In this document: one piece after another, positions 1 to 11,707 of the stretch | Numbering within the stretch: the first letter of the stretch is position 1 | How the letters are laid out: each line of letters opens with the position of its first letter | From: Tubiluchus corallicola | Taxonomy: Eukaryota; Priapulida; Priapulimorpha; Priapulimorphida; Tubiluchidae | Assembly: GCA_030141605.1 (NCBI GenBank) | Contig: JAQGDQ010001131.1 | Coordinates: forward strand, 27,501 to 60,496 | Length of the DNA stretch: 32,996 nucleotides | Direction of reading: 5' to 3' | Translations under genes and position numbers: made by a program | Notes under the pieces: model-generated | What the model saw: only the letters and a program-made list of their open reading frames with translations | Database searches by the model: none | What the model was told of the DNA's origin: nothing

Positions 1-26
1 TTATTTTATTATTATTATTATTATTA

Positions 27-93
<67 letters not shown>
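1..93. repeat. (TTA)n microsatellite
   Basis: Almost pure TTA/ATT trinucleotide repeat that starts at the window edge, so its full length is unknown. Confidence 0.95.
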
Positions 94-808
94 GCAGAGT
101 TGAGAAGGTTACTAATGTTTTGATAGTAAATTGTGTTTTATAACTTTTTTAAGATGTTAATTAGTTAACATAGTCTAATTATTAAACGACTCCTCTAAAT
201 TGACTCTGTAAAAACCCGACACTTCAACCGACACTCGTCCGATTCGAATTCGTCGAGTGCTGAGACTCTCCAGACTGAGTATCATTAGCATTCATACGAT
301 TAAGAAGCTAAATTCACCAAAAGGCAACCGCCGCTAGGTCGTCTAGAGATTAGCTTAGATTGTTTGCTCTGCTTTCAGTAGCGGGTTCAGTTGCTGGGAC
401 AACACTGCACAACAGCACAACCATGCAACTGTATCGTGTTTGGACGTGTTCATTCATATGCTAATCACACGAGCATAATAGCATTTTATCACATGAGCTT
501 ATAGTATCAAATTATGACGAAAAATGAGTAAAGATTTAGCAGAAGACAGTGACTAGTAGACGTGAATCGAATTACTGTTGTATTTTTCTGTTAGACTCGT
601 GATTCATGTTGCAAAAGTTACAGGTTTTACAATTGTAAAGGCAAGTTCGCATTGAGGGTAGGCAACAAACTGGCAAACTTATAACTTGGTTTTGTTGCAT
701 ATACCCGCCAAAGCTAAGTCTTAAAAATCTTGTTTTGTAAAAGCAACAAAGTCGTTCAGTCCTAGACATTTTTTATTAAAACTATTGTTTAAACTATTAA
801 CGTTTTCG
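94..808. other. Unassigned AT-rich DNA
   Basis: No convincing coding, RNA or repeat signal was seen. The only open frame here is a short one (572-769, minus) without recognisable domains. It could hold upstream regulatory DNA or untranslated exons of the homeobox gene, but nothing shows this directly. Confidence 0.4.
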
Positions 809-1377
<569 letters not shown>

Positions 1378-1392
1378 GTTTAGTTTTATTAC

Positions 1393-1461
1393 TAAATCCT
1401 TCTAACGTTTTCGCGAACATTTTGAAATAAGCCTGACTTCTCAGAAGGCTTGAGTTTTCCT
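1393..1461 (+). repeat. Dispersed repeat end, copy 1 (pair with 19300-19366)
   Basis: The stretch that begins near TTTTCGCGAACATT and ends at CAGAAGGCTTGAGTTTTCC is clearly related to 19300-19366, which has CAGAAGGCTTGACTTTCCC before a shared TTTAA. Both copies lie in the same orientation. It looks like one end of a small interspersed (MITE-like) element; the rest of this copy may have been overtaken by the CTA microsatellite. Confidence 0.6.
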
Positions 1462-1870
1462 TTAACTTCCCGTGTTGAAACTTATTTATGGATGGATTTC
1501 CTGTAACTGTTTGCTGTAGCTACTGCCTTTATTCAACGCACAATGTTTAATCTATGAAATTTGATCTATACCGTCTTACATGAACTTGAATAAAAACAAA
1601 AAATATGCCAGTTTTTTTTTCTTAAAACCGCCGTTGACATAATGTAGTCATTTTGACGGCGCAAAAATACCTGCAAACTCGCTTTCTTCTAGATCGCATC
1701 TAGCTTTCGGCGAAATAAAGCTTTTATACAAGACAGCAAAATAACCGCTTGTTGTGTGTTAGTAGTGTTGGTATTCCTCGAAAAGAAATTTAGTACAAAT
1801 TTAATCGAAATTAATAATTCATTTTTGCGAAATCATAAAACATGTAAAAATAAGAACACAAAACGTACAT

Positions 1871-1921
<51 letters not shown>
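1871..1921. repeat. (CAA)n microsatellite
   Basis: Pure CAA repeat, followed by short AGT/CTA runs and a degenerate AAGTTACTGT minisatellite to about 2058. The poly-Asn open frame over it is an artefact. The rest of 1462-2300 shows no other feature. Confidence 0.95.
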
Positions 1922-1923
<2 letters not shown>

Positions 1924-2305
1924 TACTACTACAGTAGTAGTAGTAGTACTGCTACTACTAGTGGTGTTACTGCTACTAAAATTAAAGTTACTCTTACTCA
2001 AAGTTACTGTTATTTAAGTTACTGTAACTCAAAGTTCCTGTTACTCAAGTTACTGTAAATTTTGCATATCCGTTCTTTGCTAAGTATAGTTGAAATTTTT
2101 ATGCCTACATTATAATTACATTAAGTTCGTACTGATTAGTATGAAAATTGATATAGAAAACCAATTAGTTCTAAACATTCTGCCACCTGTCGGCAGCAAA
2201 TGTAATAAAATCGCGCATCCAATAATAATTGCCAGGTTAATAAAGCTCGTCCAATCAGCGTACAGGAATCGTTGCAAGGTACCGCCCCCTTGCAGTCCAC
2301 ATGCG

Positions 2306-2411
2306 TACCTGATAGCAGATCAATTACACCACCCAGGTAGGAGTGCAATCGTATCACAGTGCACACACAGGTGCAAATACCTGTCCGTAAAGCAAACCTG
2401 AGATTTACCTG
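2306..2411. promoter_or_regulatory. Candidate proximal regulatory cluster: six CAGGT cores and a Gli-like site
   Basis: Six CAGGT/ACCTG cores lie within 106 bases at 2306-2311 (TACCTG), 2334-2340 (CAGGTAG), 2368-2373 (CAGGTG), 2378-2383 (TACCTG), 2396-2400 (ACCTG) and 2406-2411 (TACCTG). Such cores are bound by Snail/ZEB and some bHLH factors. CACCACCCA at 2327-2335 differs by one base from the Gli consensus GACCACCCA. The cluster ends about 75 bases before the chosen start codon of the homeobox gene. Function is inferred from motif density and position only. Confidence 0.35.
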
Positions 2412-2484
2412 TGAAAACTATGTAAGTTCTGCGAGAGAAACCATTTTAACTTATATGAAATTTTTAGGCGTGGATGCGGCCACA

Positions 2485-2665
2485 ATGGCTGTAACTGGAG
2501 CGAAGACTAGTAGTTTTACCGTGAAAGACATTTTAGAACTTCAAGAACCAAAGGAGGGTTTGAGAACTAGCGTGCCGCACGCGGGGTTTCCCGGATATGC
2601 ATACGAGGAGGCAGAAAATCACTACTTCCGGTGGCTGCAAAATTCGGAAAACCTGCCCTATACAG
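2485..2665 (+). CDS. nkx2.2: NK2.2-type homeobox protein, coding exon 1 (TN domain)
   Basis: First coding exon of an NK2-class transcription factor. It encodes residues 1-60 plus the first base of codon 61. Residues 11-19 read FTVKDILEL, the TN/eh1 motif near the N-terminus of Nkx2 proteins, which recruits Groucho/TLE co-repressors; the spacing from the Met matches vertebrate Nkx2.2 (about 8-10 residues). The exon closes with a NHYFRWLQ block that resembles the NPYTRWL stretch at the end of vertebrate Nkx2.2 exon 1. The start at 2485 is chosen for its strong context (A at -3, G at +4) and the short lead to the TN motif; the frame is open further upstream to 2359 but that part has no family similarity. 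The donor is CAG|GTTAGT at 2665/2666, phase 1. In-frame stop TAG follows at 2668, so the exon must splice. A possible acceptor (TTTTTAG, ending 2467) hints at an upstream untranslated exon. Confidence 0.85.
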
Positions 2666-3342
2666 GTTAGTAGCAAAGAGTTATACCAGATTTCAAATTT
2701 GACCTAGTAACTGACCTTGTAACGTTACTAGTCTATATGGCCACATTTGACCATAAATGGTGATGCGTATATAATTTTTATTATGACCTAATAAGGAGAT
2801 CCGTCGGAAAGTTACGCTAATTTATTTTAATGCTTCGTAGAAGAAATTGAAGAATATAGAATGAAATTTTTAAGGTCAATTAATATATATATATGTATAA
2901 AAAACTATTATAAAATTCATATTCGCTTGTCTATTCGTTTAAGGTAGACGAGTTTTTTAACGAAACGTCACAATTTTACGCAACTTTCCAATGAATTTAA
3001 TTAGCAAAAGTAATTATCGTTTACAACTTTTTTGGGCTGAACCTTGTAAACAAAGGTAAACAAGAATTCTAGACGAAAATACGCAAACAACCCTTAAACC
3101 TGTACCCGTTATTTCAAGCTCTTGAATGCGTCGATAACATTTATAGGATTAACAACAACTACCCTAGTAATGCAGTAAATGCAGTAAATGTAGTAATTAT
3201 TGCTGTTTGTATCATCATTAATACCAGACTTCATAAATGGTGTTTGCGGTTCATGCATAATATGTCACAATCTGAGTAAATTTTTTTATTTTTTCGAAAA
3301 AACATTGTTTTAAATAATCCATTTAGTTAGGCCTGCACTATA

Positions 3343-3343
3343 G

Positions 3344-3388
<45 letters not shown>

Positions 3389-3527
3389 GTTGTTGTTGTT
3401 GTTGTTGTTGTGATTGTTGTTGTTATTATTATTATTATTATTATTATTGTTGTTGTTGTTGTTGTTGTTGTTATTATTATTATTATTATTGTTGTTGTTA
3501 TTGTTATTATTATTATTATTATTATTA
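3343..3527. repeat. Compound (ATT)n/(GTT)n microsatellite
   Basis: Alternating blocks of ATT and GTT trinucleotides. The following 3528-4190 is AT-rich DNA with no supported feature; a short open frame at 3813-4016 looks like chance. Confidence 0.95.
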
Positions 3528-4194
3528 AAATACCTAGGTTATTATTATTTTTACTTGTCCTACATTACATTACTGTGAAGGTAATTTAATTTTAATTAGT
3601 ACGCCTCCGCGCGCGTGTCAATCTCACAAAGCCGCCCTGTAATTAATAAAGTAGCGACTAATTGATCGAACAATCATTTATGTCAACAATATTGATGATT
3701 TAACGACTTTGATTAACGTATGATGGTAATAACGCTTGCTGTATTCGTTGAGAGGTCGGTAAAAAATATTGAAATATCTCTCATATTAGAGAGGCATATA
3801 ATGTGAGAAAATATGAGATATGAGAAAATGTATGTAGAACTATATGAGAGATATGAGATACTTTATGTAAGTGTTATAGCAGCACGGAAGATGAATTTCA
3901 CTTTAGTATGCAATGCAATGTTTATTGTTAAGAAAGGACTACGTTCTTATATCAAATATCAGATATCTTTCCAGAATTCTCATCCACGTATGATATTCAT
4001 AAATTTATATTTTTAAACAAAAGTTGAGATGTGGAAGTCAAGAAATTGTTGATTAACTATGTGCATAAAATTTCAACAATACGAGATTCTAAATTAAGAT
4101 GCACGAATTAATTTTGCTAAGAATTAAAGTATTGAATCAGCACTGTGATATATATATGTAGATGTGTTTGTTATAAATTATGACATTTTTATCA

Positions 4195-4330
4195 ACTTCG
4201 CTTAAAAAGAGTCCTGTGTTTGTAGGGGCGTGTTCTTGTATGCTTTGTTTATTTTAATGTGTCATTTGTTTATTGTATTTGTGTTTATGTTTGTGAAATA
4301 AAGCGTTTATTATTATTATTATTGTTATTA
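4195..4330 (+). mobile_element. Probable LINE 3' end with TTA tail
   Basis: A T-rich stretch containing a GTTTGTAGGGGC-like segment is followed by GTGAAATAAAGCG and then (TTA)n. The order, a short stem-like GTAGGG segment, AATAAAG and a trinucleotide tail, resembles the 3' ends at 5528-5620 and 22686-22760 (those on the minus strand). No reverse transcriptase coding sequence remains. Inferred from the tail structure only. Confidence 0.4.
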
Positions 4331-4590
4331 TAAAGTTAATAAGGTTTTATAGAAACTTGTTAATTTTCGGTATATTGTTGTACATTGAAAACTGTCTTGA
4401 CACACGTTCAACTTTTTGCAGTTAAAACATTTTTCGTTTTACTAAACTTTATACAGAAAGAGTTTAAACGTTGCCACAAAAATAAGCTGAGAAATTTGAA
4501 ATTTTTAGTGCTCATTTTTGTTGAATTATTTAAATTTAGCCTTTTTTTAAAGCAGAAACAGACCCAATCTTATTCGCTAGTTTTAGACGG

Positions 4591-4998
4591 GCACTAGCGC
4601 CTGCTTTTCGAAAAAGCGTTGCACAAAAAACAGGTGTTGTAGCTCTCAGTTCAGGTATGTTAGTTTGTGACGAACTTCATACGTTCGACAGCACAGCGGT
4701 AAATTTGAAATTTGAATTTTTATCTTAAAACTTGCCAAGTTTTAGTGCAACACACTGAATATCTTACAGTAGCACTGTACTTCAATTTTCGCTTTCGCAA
4801 ACACGCGCAACACGCTAGTGGAATGTTTTTGCAGTTGTCAATTATGTTAGTTTGTGATGTCATCAATAGATTGGCTAAATTAAGATTTAATCTATCATTT
4901 AGTTATCAGAAGCGCTTTTACATTATTAACTGTGCTAAAATACATACATTTTATTGAACTTGAAATTAGGATAATATATGAAAAATCATCCTGTCTTC
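4591..4998 (+). repeat. ~430-bp dispersed repeat family, copy 1
   Basis: Shares ordered blocks with the copies at 6208-6624, 10159-10610 (reverse), 13417-13838 and 26251-26590. The blocks are GCGCCTGC at the left end, AGCACTGTACTTCAATTTT in the middle, TTAGTTATCAGAAGCGC, and TATGAAAAATCATC at the right end. No long terminal inverted repeats were seen, and a protein frame is not conserved between copies, so the open frame at 4712-4957 is a by-product. It is probably a non-autonomous transposable element; class unknown. Confidence 0.75.
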
Positions 4999-5527
4999 CA
5001 TCAATTTATTTGATGTTATTATTTCTTGAAGGAATTGTTTATGTTTATGTTTGTGTTTATGTATAAAATCCTTGTCCAAATCTTGTCTATATAATGAATT
5101 GTTCAACTTTATAACCCACTGTTTATTAATTGCTCTGATGGGACGACTAGATAGCTTGCTCCTTGCCCCCCCCCTACAGTGTGTACCGTGAGTTTCTATA
5201 ATTATTGTTTTATTTATTCTTCTTTTTGACTTGATTCATAATTTGATGATTTCTACAGTAGTTGAAACGTCGTTCAGTAAACATAGTGAAACCTTTTACA
5301 TATTTGGAAGATAGAAGATTAATCAAAGACATCCTCTCTACAAAAACTGTTGCACTGCTCCGTGATTATTGAAATTTTCTGTGTTTTTTGGAAATTATAT
5401 CAGAAATTGAAACATGGAATACGGTTTGCTTAAAATTTGAGGATGAAACAAAACTGACAATTAATATTTTTCAACGAAACTTAATCGAAGGGATAGAAAT
5501 TCGATTGACAATTGATCCAATCATAAA

Positions 5528-6081
5528 TTATTATTATTATTATTATTAAAAATCTTTATTGAAAATTATACAAGACGCCCTCTATTTGCAGGGCATAAAA
5601 GTACAAAAATGTTAAATAAGTCTTTACACTATGTACATTAAATAAATTTCTTACTAAACAAGCTGACAATTTTGCATTACGATTTACTTATTCTAAATAT
5701 ATATCCAATATTTATAATCAATGTATAATCAGTTTACTGTAAGATCATTTTGGGTTAGTTCTTTTACAATATCTATATACATTTTAATAACATTAGTGTC
5801 TCTCTTTCTGTAAATGTTTCGAATGTCATTATTTTCTAAGCTGCGTTCGAGATTTACTCTTATATCTTGTCTAACCAATGGTAACGGACAATGAAAAATT
5901 AAATGTTCTGGGGTTTGACTGCCCAAACTGCAAACACACAGATCTGAATCAGTTATACCTATCCTGTATTTAAATGATTTGCAACCTCTTCCAAGTAGAA
6001 GAGCTAACGCGCTTGTTTCTATAAATCTGTCATATTTACTGACTGGTATATCTAATGGTGTTGTAAATACAGGAATTAACT
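5528..6081 (-). mobile_element. 5'-truncated non-LTR retrotransposon (LINE), C-terminal end
   Basis: Read on the minus strand from about 6078, one frame runs about 117 codons to a stop at 5729. It includes RFIETSALALLLGRGC and YRIGITDSDLCVCSLG, then QTPEHLIFHCP: a Cys-Cys-His-Cys pattern typical of the region after the reverse transcriptase in many LINE proteins. The stop is followed by a 3' UTR with AATAAAGATTTT and a (TAA)n tail at 5528-5548, as in I-like LINEs. The element is truncated at its 5' side (a stop codon and loss of similarity near 6081). It is a dead copy inside the homeobox intron, opposite in direction to the gene. Confidence 0.75.
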
Positions 6082-6207
6082 GTCATGGATTACCAATCAT
6101 ATACTAAAGATCAAAACAGTAAAATATTGAAAAAGAACATTCCAATTTCTAATTTCGCTTGCTAGTTCTTTTTGTACCGTTATAAATGCATTTCGCCTAC
6201 AATCCCA

Positions 6208-6624
6208 GTAACTTGTTGCACAAAAAATAGATGTTTTTCTTCTCAAGTCAGATGTGGTTCAGTTGTGACGTAGTGCATGCGTTCGAGAACTCATGCTATC
6301 AGCGCAGCGCTACACTTAAAATATGAATTTTAGACTTAAAATTTGGGGAGTTTTTTTGTGCAACACACTGAGTATCTTATAGTAGCACTGTACTTCAATT
6401 TTTGCTTTCACAAACACTTGCAACACGCGCTCGCGGAATATTTGTGCTATTGAAAATTATGTTCAGTTGTGATGTCATTATTAGTTGAGCTTGTCAGCTG
6501 GGTTATTTAAGTTCTTAAGTTATTATTTAATTATCACAAACTCTTTGCCATTACTATAGGTGTTAAAATATTTACTTTTTACCATATGTTCAAAAATGGG
6601 GTATGAAAAATTTTACAGTTTTCC
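6208..6624 (+). repeat. ~430-bp dispersed repeat family, copy 2
   Basis: Matches copy 1 over TTGCACAAAAAATAG, GCACTGTACTTCAATTTTTGC, TTGAAAATTATGTTCAGTTG and the right end GGGGTATGAAAAATTTT. The left end is eroded. Confidence 0.7.
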
Positions 6625-7149
6625 TTTAAAATTTTAAATGCAGTCTTATGGGTCTACAAAAGTACTTTTAGTGGCTCAAATAAAGATGAAAACAATATTA
6701 AATAACTCTGCTGTCTAAATTAGACATTAATGAAATAATAGAATTGTATTATTAGCAAATATAGCAGACGTCACTCATAACAAACCTACTTAAATGTTCA
6801 GCAGTTATACTAAAAATGTGAGTGATTAGGGTGGATCCATCTCGGCTGTTGAACTCCCTCCTCTCCTGATTTAATAAGAACAAGCTCTCACGTTTCAACC
6901 ACAAAATTTCAGATGCAATTTTATGCTCGCTTAAATTTTTGAAAATGGCGCCCTTGCAGAGATGCGCCATTTGTTTTGTTTCAGAAAATTTTGGTTGCGC
7001 CATCTATTGTCAACATTTGTTGACAGAGGCGGTTAGATAGGTCAATAAGCCGAGTCAGTACTGCCCTGAGCTTTCATTACAGCAGAGCTGCCTGATTTAA
7101 TGTGTTTTCACAGCAGCTAATACGTCTTGATTGATGCTGTAGGGGTGGG
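6625..7149. other. Unassigned intronic DNA
   Basis: An 83-codon open frame on the minus strand (7003-6752) has no recognised domain and no splice or promoter context, so I do not call it a gene. A short inverted pair (TTGTCAACA / TGTTGACAG) lies at about 7008-7026. Confidence 0.3.
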
Positions 7150-7160
7150 GTGAGACTGGG

Positions 7161-7501
<341 letters not shown>

Positions 7502-7840
7502 GTTACTCGAGATGTAGTAGACGTATTTTTTGTTCCAGAAATTCATCTTTAAATTTCGTTGTTGTTTTAATTATATAAAATTGCTCGCTAACCGGCAGCT
7601 GCACCACCACAAATCAACCGAGATTTCTGACGTAGTGCGCATGCTCAGTTCAATAAAGTTACTATAGCGTAACATCCTCTCACTAATGCGTAAGAGTTGC
7701 GTGCTTTATTGCAGCTTGTTGGGCTATAATTAAGCAATTAAAATAAACGTAAATTGCGCAGAGAATGGGGTGGAGTGGGGTAGGGAGTGTTGGTCAGGAT
7801 TTTGATTTTGTGGGCCCCTGGGCTATAGATGCTGTGAGCC

Positions 7841-9897
7841 CAATTAACAAAAGCGTGAATGTTGGATTTTTCAAATCAGTTTATTTAACTTCTACAACAT
7901 AATGCCAACATTAGGCCCCACAGTGACAATTAACAAAAGCGTGAATGTTGGATTCTTCAAATCAGTTTATTCAACTTCTACAACATAACGCCAACATTAG
8001 GCCCACAGTGACAATTAGCAAAAGCGTGAATGTTGGATTCTTCAAATCAGTTTATTCAACTTTTACAACATAATGCCAACATTAGGCCCACAGTGACAAT
8101 TAACAAAAGCGTGAATGTTGGATTCTTCAAATCAGTTTATTCAACTTCTACAGCATAATGCCAACATTAGGTTCACAGTGACAATTAGCAAAAGCATGAA
8201 TGTTGGATTCTTCAAATCAGTTTACTCAACTTCTGCAACATAATGCCAACATTAGGCCCACGGTGACAATTAGCAAAAGCATGAATGTTGGATTCTTCAA
8301 ATCAGTTTATTCAACTTCTACAACATAATGCCAACATTAGGCCCACGGTGACAATTAGCAAAAGCATGAATGTTGGATTCTTCAAATCAGTTTATTCAAC
8401 TTCTACAACATAATGCCAACATTAGGCGCACAGTGACAATTAATAAAAGCATGAATGTTGGATTCTTCAAATCAGTTTATTCAACTTTTACAATACAATG
8501 CCAACATTAGGCCCACAGTGACAATTAGCAAAAGCATGAATGTTGGATTCTTCAAATCAGTTTATTCAACTTCTACAACATAACGCCAACATTAGGCCCA
8601 CAGTGACAATTAGCAAAAGCATGAATGTTGGATTTTTCAAATCAGTTTATTCAACTTCTGCAACATAATGCCAACATTAGGCCCACGGTGACAATTAGCA
8701 AAAGCATGAATGTTGGATTCTTCAAATCAGTTTATTCAACTTCTACAGCATAATGCTAACATTAGGCCCACAGTGACAATTAGCAAAAGCATGAATGTTG
8801 GATTTTTCAAATCAGTTTATTCAACTTCTGCAACATAATGCCAACATTAGGCCCACGGTGACAATTAGCAAAAGCATGAATGTTGGATTCTTCAAATCAG
8901 TTTATTCAACTTCTACAACATAACGCCAACATTAGGCCCACAGTGACAATTAGCAAAAGCGTGAATGTTGGATTCTTCAAATCAGTTTATTCAACTTCTA
9001 CAACATAACGCCAACATTAGGCCCACAGTGACAATTAACAAAAGCATGAATGTTGGATTCTTCAAATCAGTTTATTCAACTTTTACAATACAATGCCAAC
9101 ATTAGGCCCACAGTGACAATTAGCAAAAGCATGAATGTTGGATTCTTCAAATCAGTTTATTCAACTTCTACAACATAACGCCAACATTAGGCCCACAGTG
9201 ACAATTAGCAAAAGCATGAATGTTGGATTTTTCAAATCAGTTTATTCAACTTCTGCAACATAATGCCAACATTAGGCCCACGGTGACAATTAGCAAAAGC
9301 ATGAATGTTGGATTCTTCAAATCAGTTTATTCAACTTCTACAGCATAATGCTAACATTAGGCCCACAGTGACAATTAGCAAAAGCATGAATGTTGGATTT
9401 TTCAAATCAGTTTATTCAACTTCTGCAACATAATGCCAACATTAGGCCCACGGTGACAATTAGCAAAAGCATGAATGTTGGATTCTTCAAATCAGTTTAT
9501 TCAACTTCTACAACATAACGCCAACATTAGGCCCACAGTGACAATTAGCAAAAGCGTGAATGTTGGATTCTTCAAATCAGTTTATTCAACTTCTACAACA
9601 TAACGCCAACATTAGGCCCACAGTGACAATTAACAAAAGCATGAATGTTGGATTCTTCAAATCAGTTTATTCAACTTCTACAACTTAATGCCAACATTAG
9701 GCCCACAGTGACAATTAACAAAAGCGTGAATGTTGGATTCTTCAAATCAGTTTATTCAACTTCTACAACTTAATGCCAACATTAGAAATGCCAACTAAAC
9801 ACAACAAAAGCGTGAATGTTGGATTCTTCAAATCGGTTTATTCAACTTCCACAACTTAATGCCAACATTAGAAATGCCAACTAAACACAACAAAAAG
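7841..9897. repeat. 85-bp tandem satellite, about 24 units, with 595-bp higher-order unit
   Basis: The unit runs from CAATTAGCAAAAGC to GGCCCACAGTGA and is 85 bp. Each unit carries an internal inverted pair, AATGTTGG and CCAACATT, about 45 bases apart. Marker variants recur at exactly seven units: CAATACAATG at 8491 and 9086, and TTCTACAGCA at 8741 and 9336. The 595-bp block from about 8448 to 9042 and its successor to about 9637 look identical, so it expanded recently. The last two units carry a different junction (GAAATGCCAACTAAACACAA). Confidence 0.95.
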
Positions 9898-10158
9898 AGA
9901 AGAGATATTCCCATATTTACAAAATTAAAATAAGTTTTTTAAATATTAAATGTAACACGTACAAATTATAATAAATAAATTATCATAAAATATACTGTTA
10001 CTAGCACTAGTTAACTTTTCACAGTAAGTTAATTTCACTTAATCTCCAGGGGCGTCTCAGCTGCCCCCGGGCTGCATCGCATAAAGCTCCGGCACTGGGG
10101 GAGGGGTACAGGCTAGTCATGGAATTCCATCCATGTTTTCAATTCTTATTTATAGGGA
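9898..10158. other. Unassigned intronic DNA
   Basis: AT-rich DNA with a GC-rich patch at about 10047-10105. No supported feature. Confidence 0.3.
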
Positions 10159-10610
10159 GATTTTTCATATACTACCCCATTTTCAAGTCCGATAAACAGT
10201 AACACAGTCGATACTACAAAAGCGTTTCTGATAATTAAATGAAAGATTAAAATCGTAATTAACGATGAACGAGCCCAACAATTGATGACATCACAAACGA
10301 ACATAATTTTCAACAGCAAAAGCTCAACTAATAATGACGTCACAACTGAACATAATTTTCAACAGCAAAAATATTACATGACCGTGTTGCACGTGTTTAT
10401 GAAAGCCAAAATTTAAGTACAGTGCTATACAGATATACAGTTGTACTAAAACTAAGCAAGTTTTAAGATAAAAATTAAAATTTCAAATGTACCGCTGTGC
10501 TCACGCATCAGCTGTCGAACGTGTGCAGTCCGTCACAAACTAACACATCTGAACTGATGGGTACAGCACCTTTTTTTGTGCAACGCTTTCTGAAATGCAG
10601 GCGCCAGTGC
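10159..10610 (-). repeat. ~430-bp dispersed repeat family, copy 3 (inverted)
   Basis: Reverse complement of the family: its left end TTTTTCATATACTACCCC matches the right end of copy 4, and its right end GCAGGCGCCAGTGC matches the left end. It has a private tandem duplication of about 46 bp around 10293-10370 (AACATAATTTTCAACAGC twice). The open frame at 10146-10343 is incidental. Confidence 0.75.
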
Positions 10611-11290
10611 CTGAATGGTGAAATGCATGTAACAGTTAAGAACTAGTGGTGCGAACACGAAATTGTGGTTGTGTTGTAACAATTCTTTCACGTAAGTCAT
10701 TTGTGAAAAAATAGCACGTTTCCTTTCAATATTTTAAAGAGTAGATTGTTTTGACCTACAGTTTGAGACTTGGTTTAATTTGGTTTTATGCCTACATTGT
10801 ACAGCGCTACAGTTTTTAATTTAAGGGAAGTATTTAGTGCAGCGCACCCTGTTGAGTCTGAGCAAACTATTGCATGTGTTCTCATGACTACGACACTTGC
10901 CAAGCCAGGTGGTTCGAAGCTAAGTGATGATTTTTTTTGGTCTTTCAATATTTTATGTTTTCTAATTGTTAAATTTTGTTTTTCGAGCAATTAAGGGTTA
11001 AGACGGTTAACTTTTTAGTAGTTTTTAGTAGATAAAATAAACTGGAGACGAAAGTGTAAAAGGAAGAAAGAAGAAGAAGAAGGAAAGGGGTAAAGAGTAT
11101 CTTCTTTTCTTTTTCAAATTTTTTCTTTTTTTGATCATTTTGTCATTTCTTTCTTTTTTGGTTTTATTTGTTCACCCTTCGTTCTTTTACTCACCCTATT
11201 TTATCCATCTTTCCTTCTTTCGTCTTTTTACATACCAAAATCGTTTAAAAAGGTGTTCTTGTCCATATGAGGGTGAAAAGCGATAAACGC
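10611..11290. other. Unassigned intronic DNA
   Basis: Open frames of about 70 codons overlap on both strands at 10775-10994 and have no recognised domain. A polypurine/polypyrimidine patch lies at about 11050-11240. Confidence 0.3.
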
Positions 11291-11296
11291 TCACAA

Positions 11297-11450
11297 TTCT
11301 CCAGACGGCATGCGAGCACATCCCTCTAGAGCCCCATATGGCGTAGGCGAACTCCCACAGACTCCCAATTGACACACTTCTCCAGAGTCCCAGTGGACAT
11401 GGTGTGCGAGCACACTCGTCCAGAGCCCCAGTTGACACGGTGTGCACAAG
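11297..11450. repeat. Degenerate minisatellite, period about 37 bp
   Basis: Blocks such as CCAGAGTCCCAGTGGACA and CCAGAGCCCCAGTTGACA recur at about 11383 and 11420, with older relatives to the left. The 83-codon minus-strand frame over it (11447-11196) follows the repeat and is not credible as a gene. DNA from 11451 to 11707 holds nothing I can name. Confidence 0.5.
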
Positions 11451-11707
11451 AAGCCAGACGGAAGCTGGTCGGCGCCACTTTAATTAACCAATTAGGTACC
11501 GTATCAGTTCAATTCACTTGTTGTTTATTAACTTGAGTTGTGATTTATAAGCCACTTTGTGTTCAAGTATAAAGCAGTCATGCATGACAAATGGTTGCAG
11601 CTTGTTCTACAGTTTGCCAATTAAAATCAAGAGCGCAGCTTTTGCTTCTACGTAGAGAGAGTTTCATATATTTGTCACCTTAAATTGGTAAAAGTGGTAA
11701 CACATAA

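Noticed and set aside
2359-2484. Upstream start of exon 1 at 2359
   Set aside because: The extra 42 codons lack family similarity and include a likely splice acceptor; the ATG at 2485 has a better context and the usual distance to the TN motif.
4712-4957. 81-codon frame, and the related frame at 10146-10343
   Set aside because: Both lie in copies of the dispersed repeat and the frame is not kept between copies.
6752-7003. 83-codon minus-strand frame
   Set aside because: No recognised domain, no splice or promoter support, and it lies in an intron.
7841-9897. CRISPR-like array (also 20212-22312)
   Set aside because: Units are contiguous without unique spacers, they mutate as satellites do, and the DNA is animal.
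10775-10994. Overlapping frames on both strands
   Set aside because: Mirror frames of similar length with no recognised motifs; probably chance.
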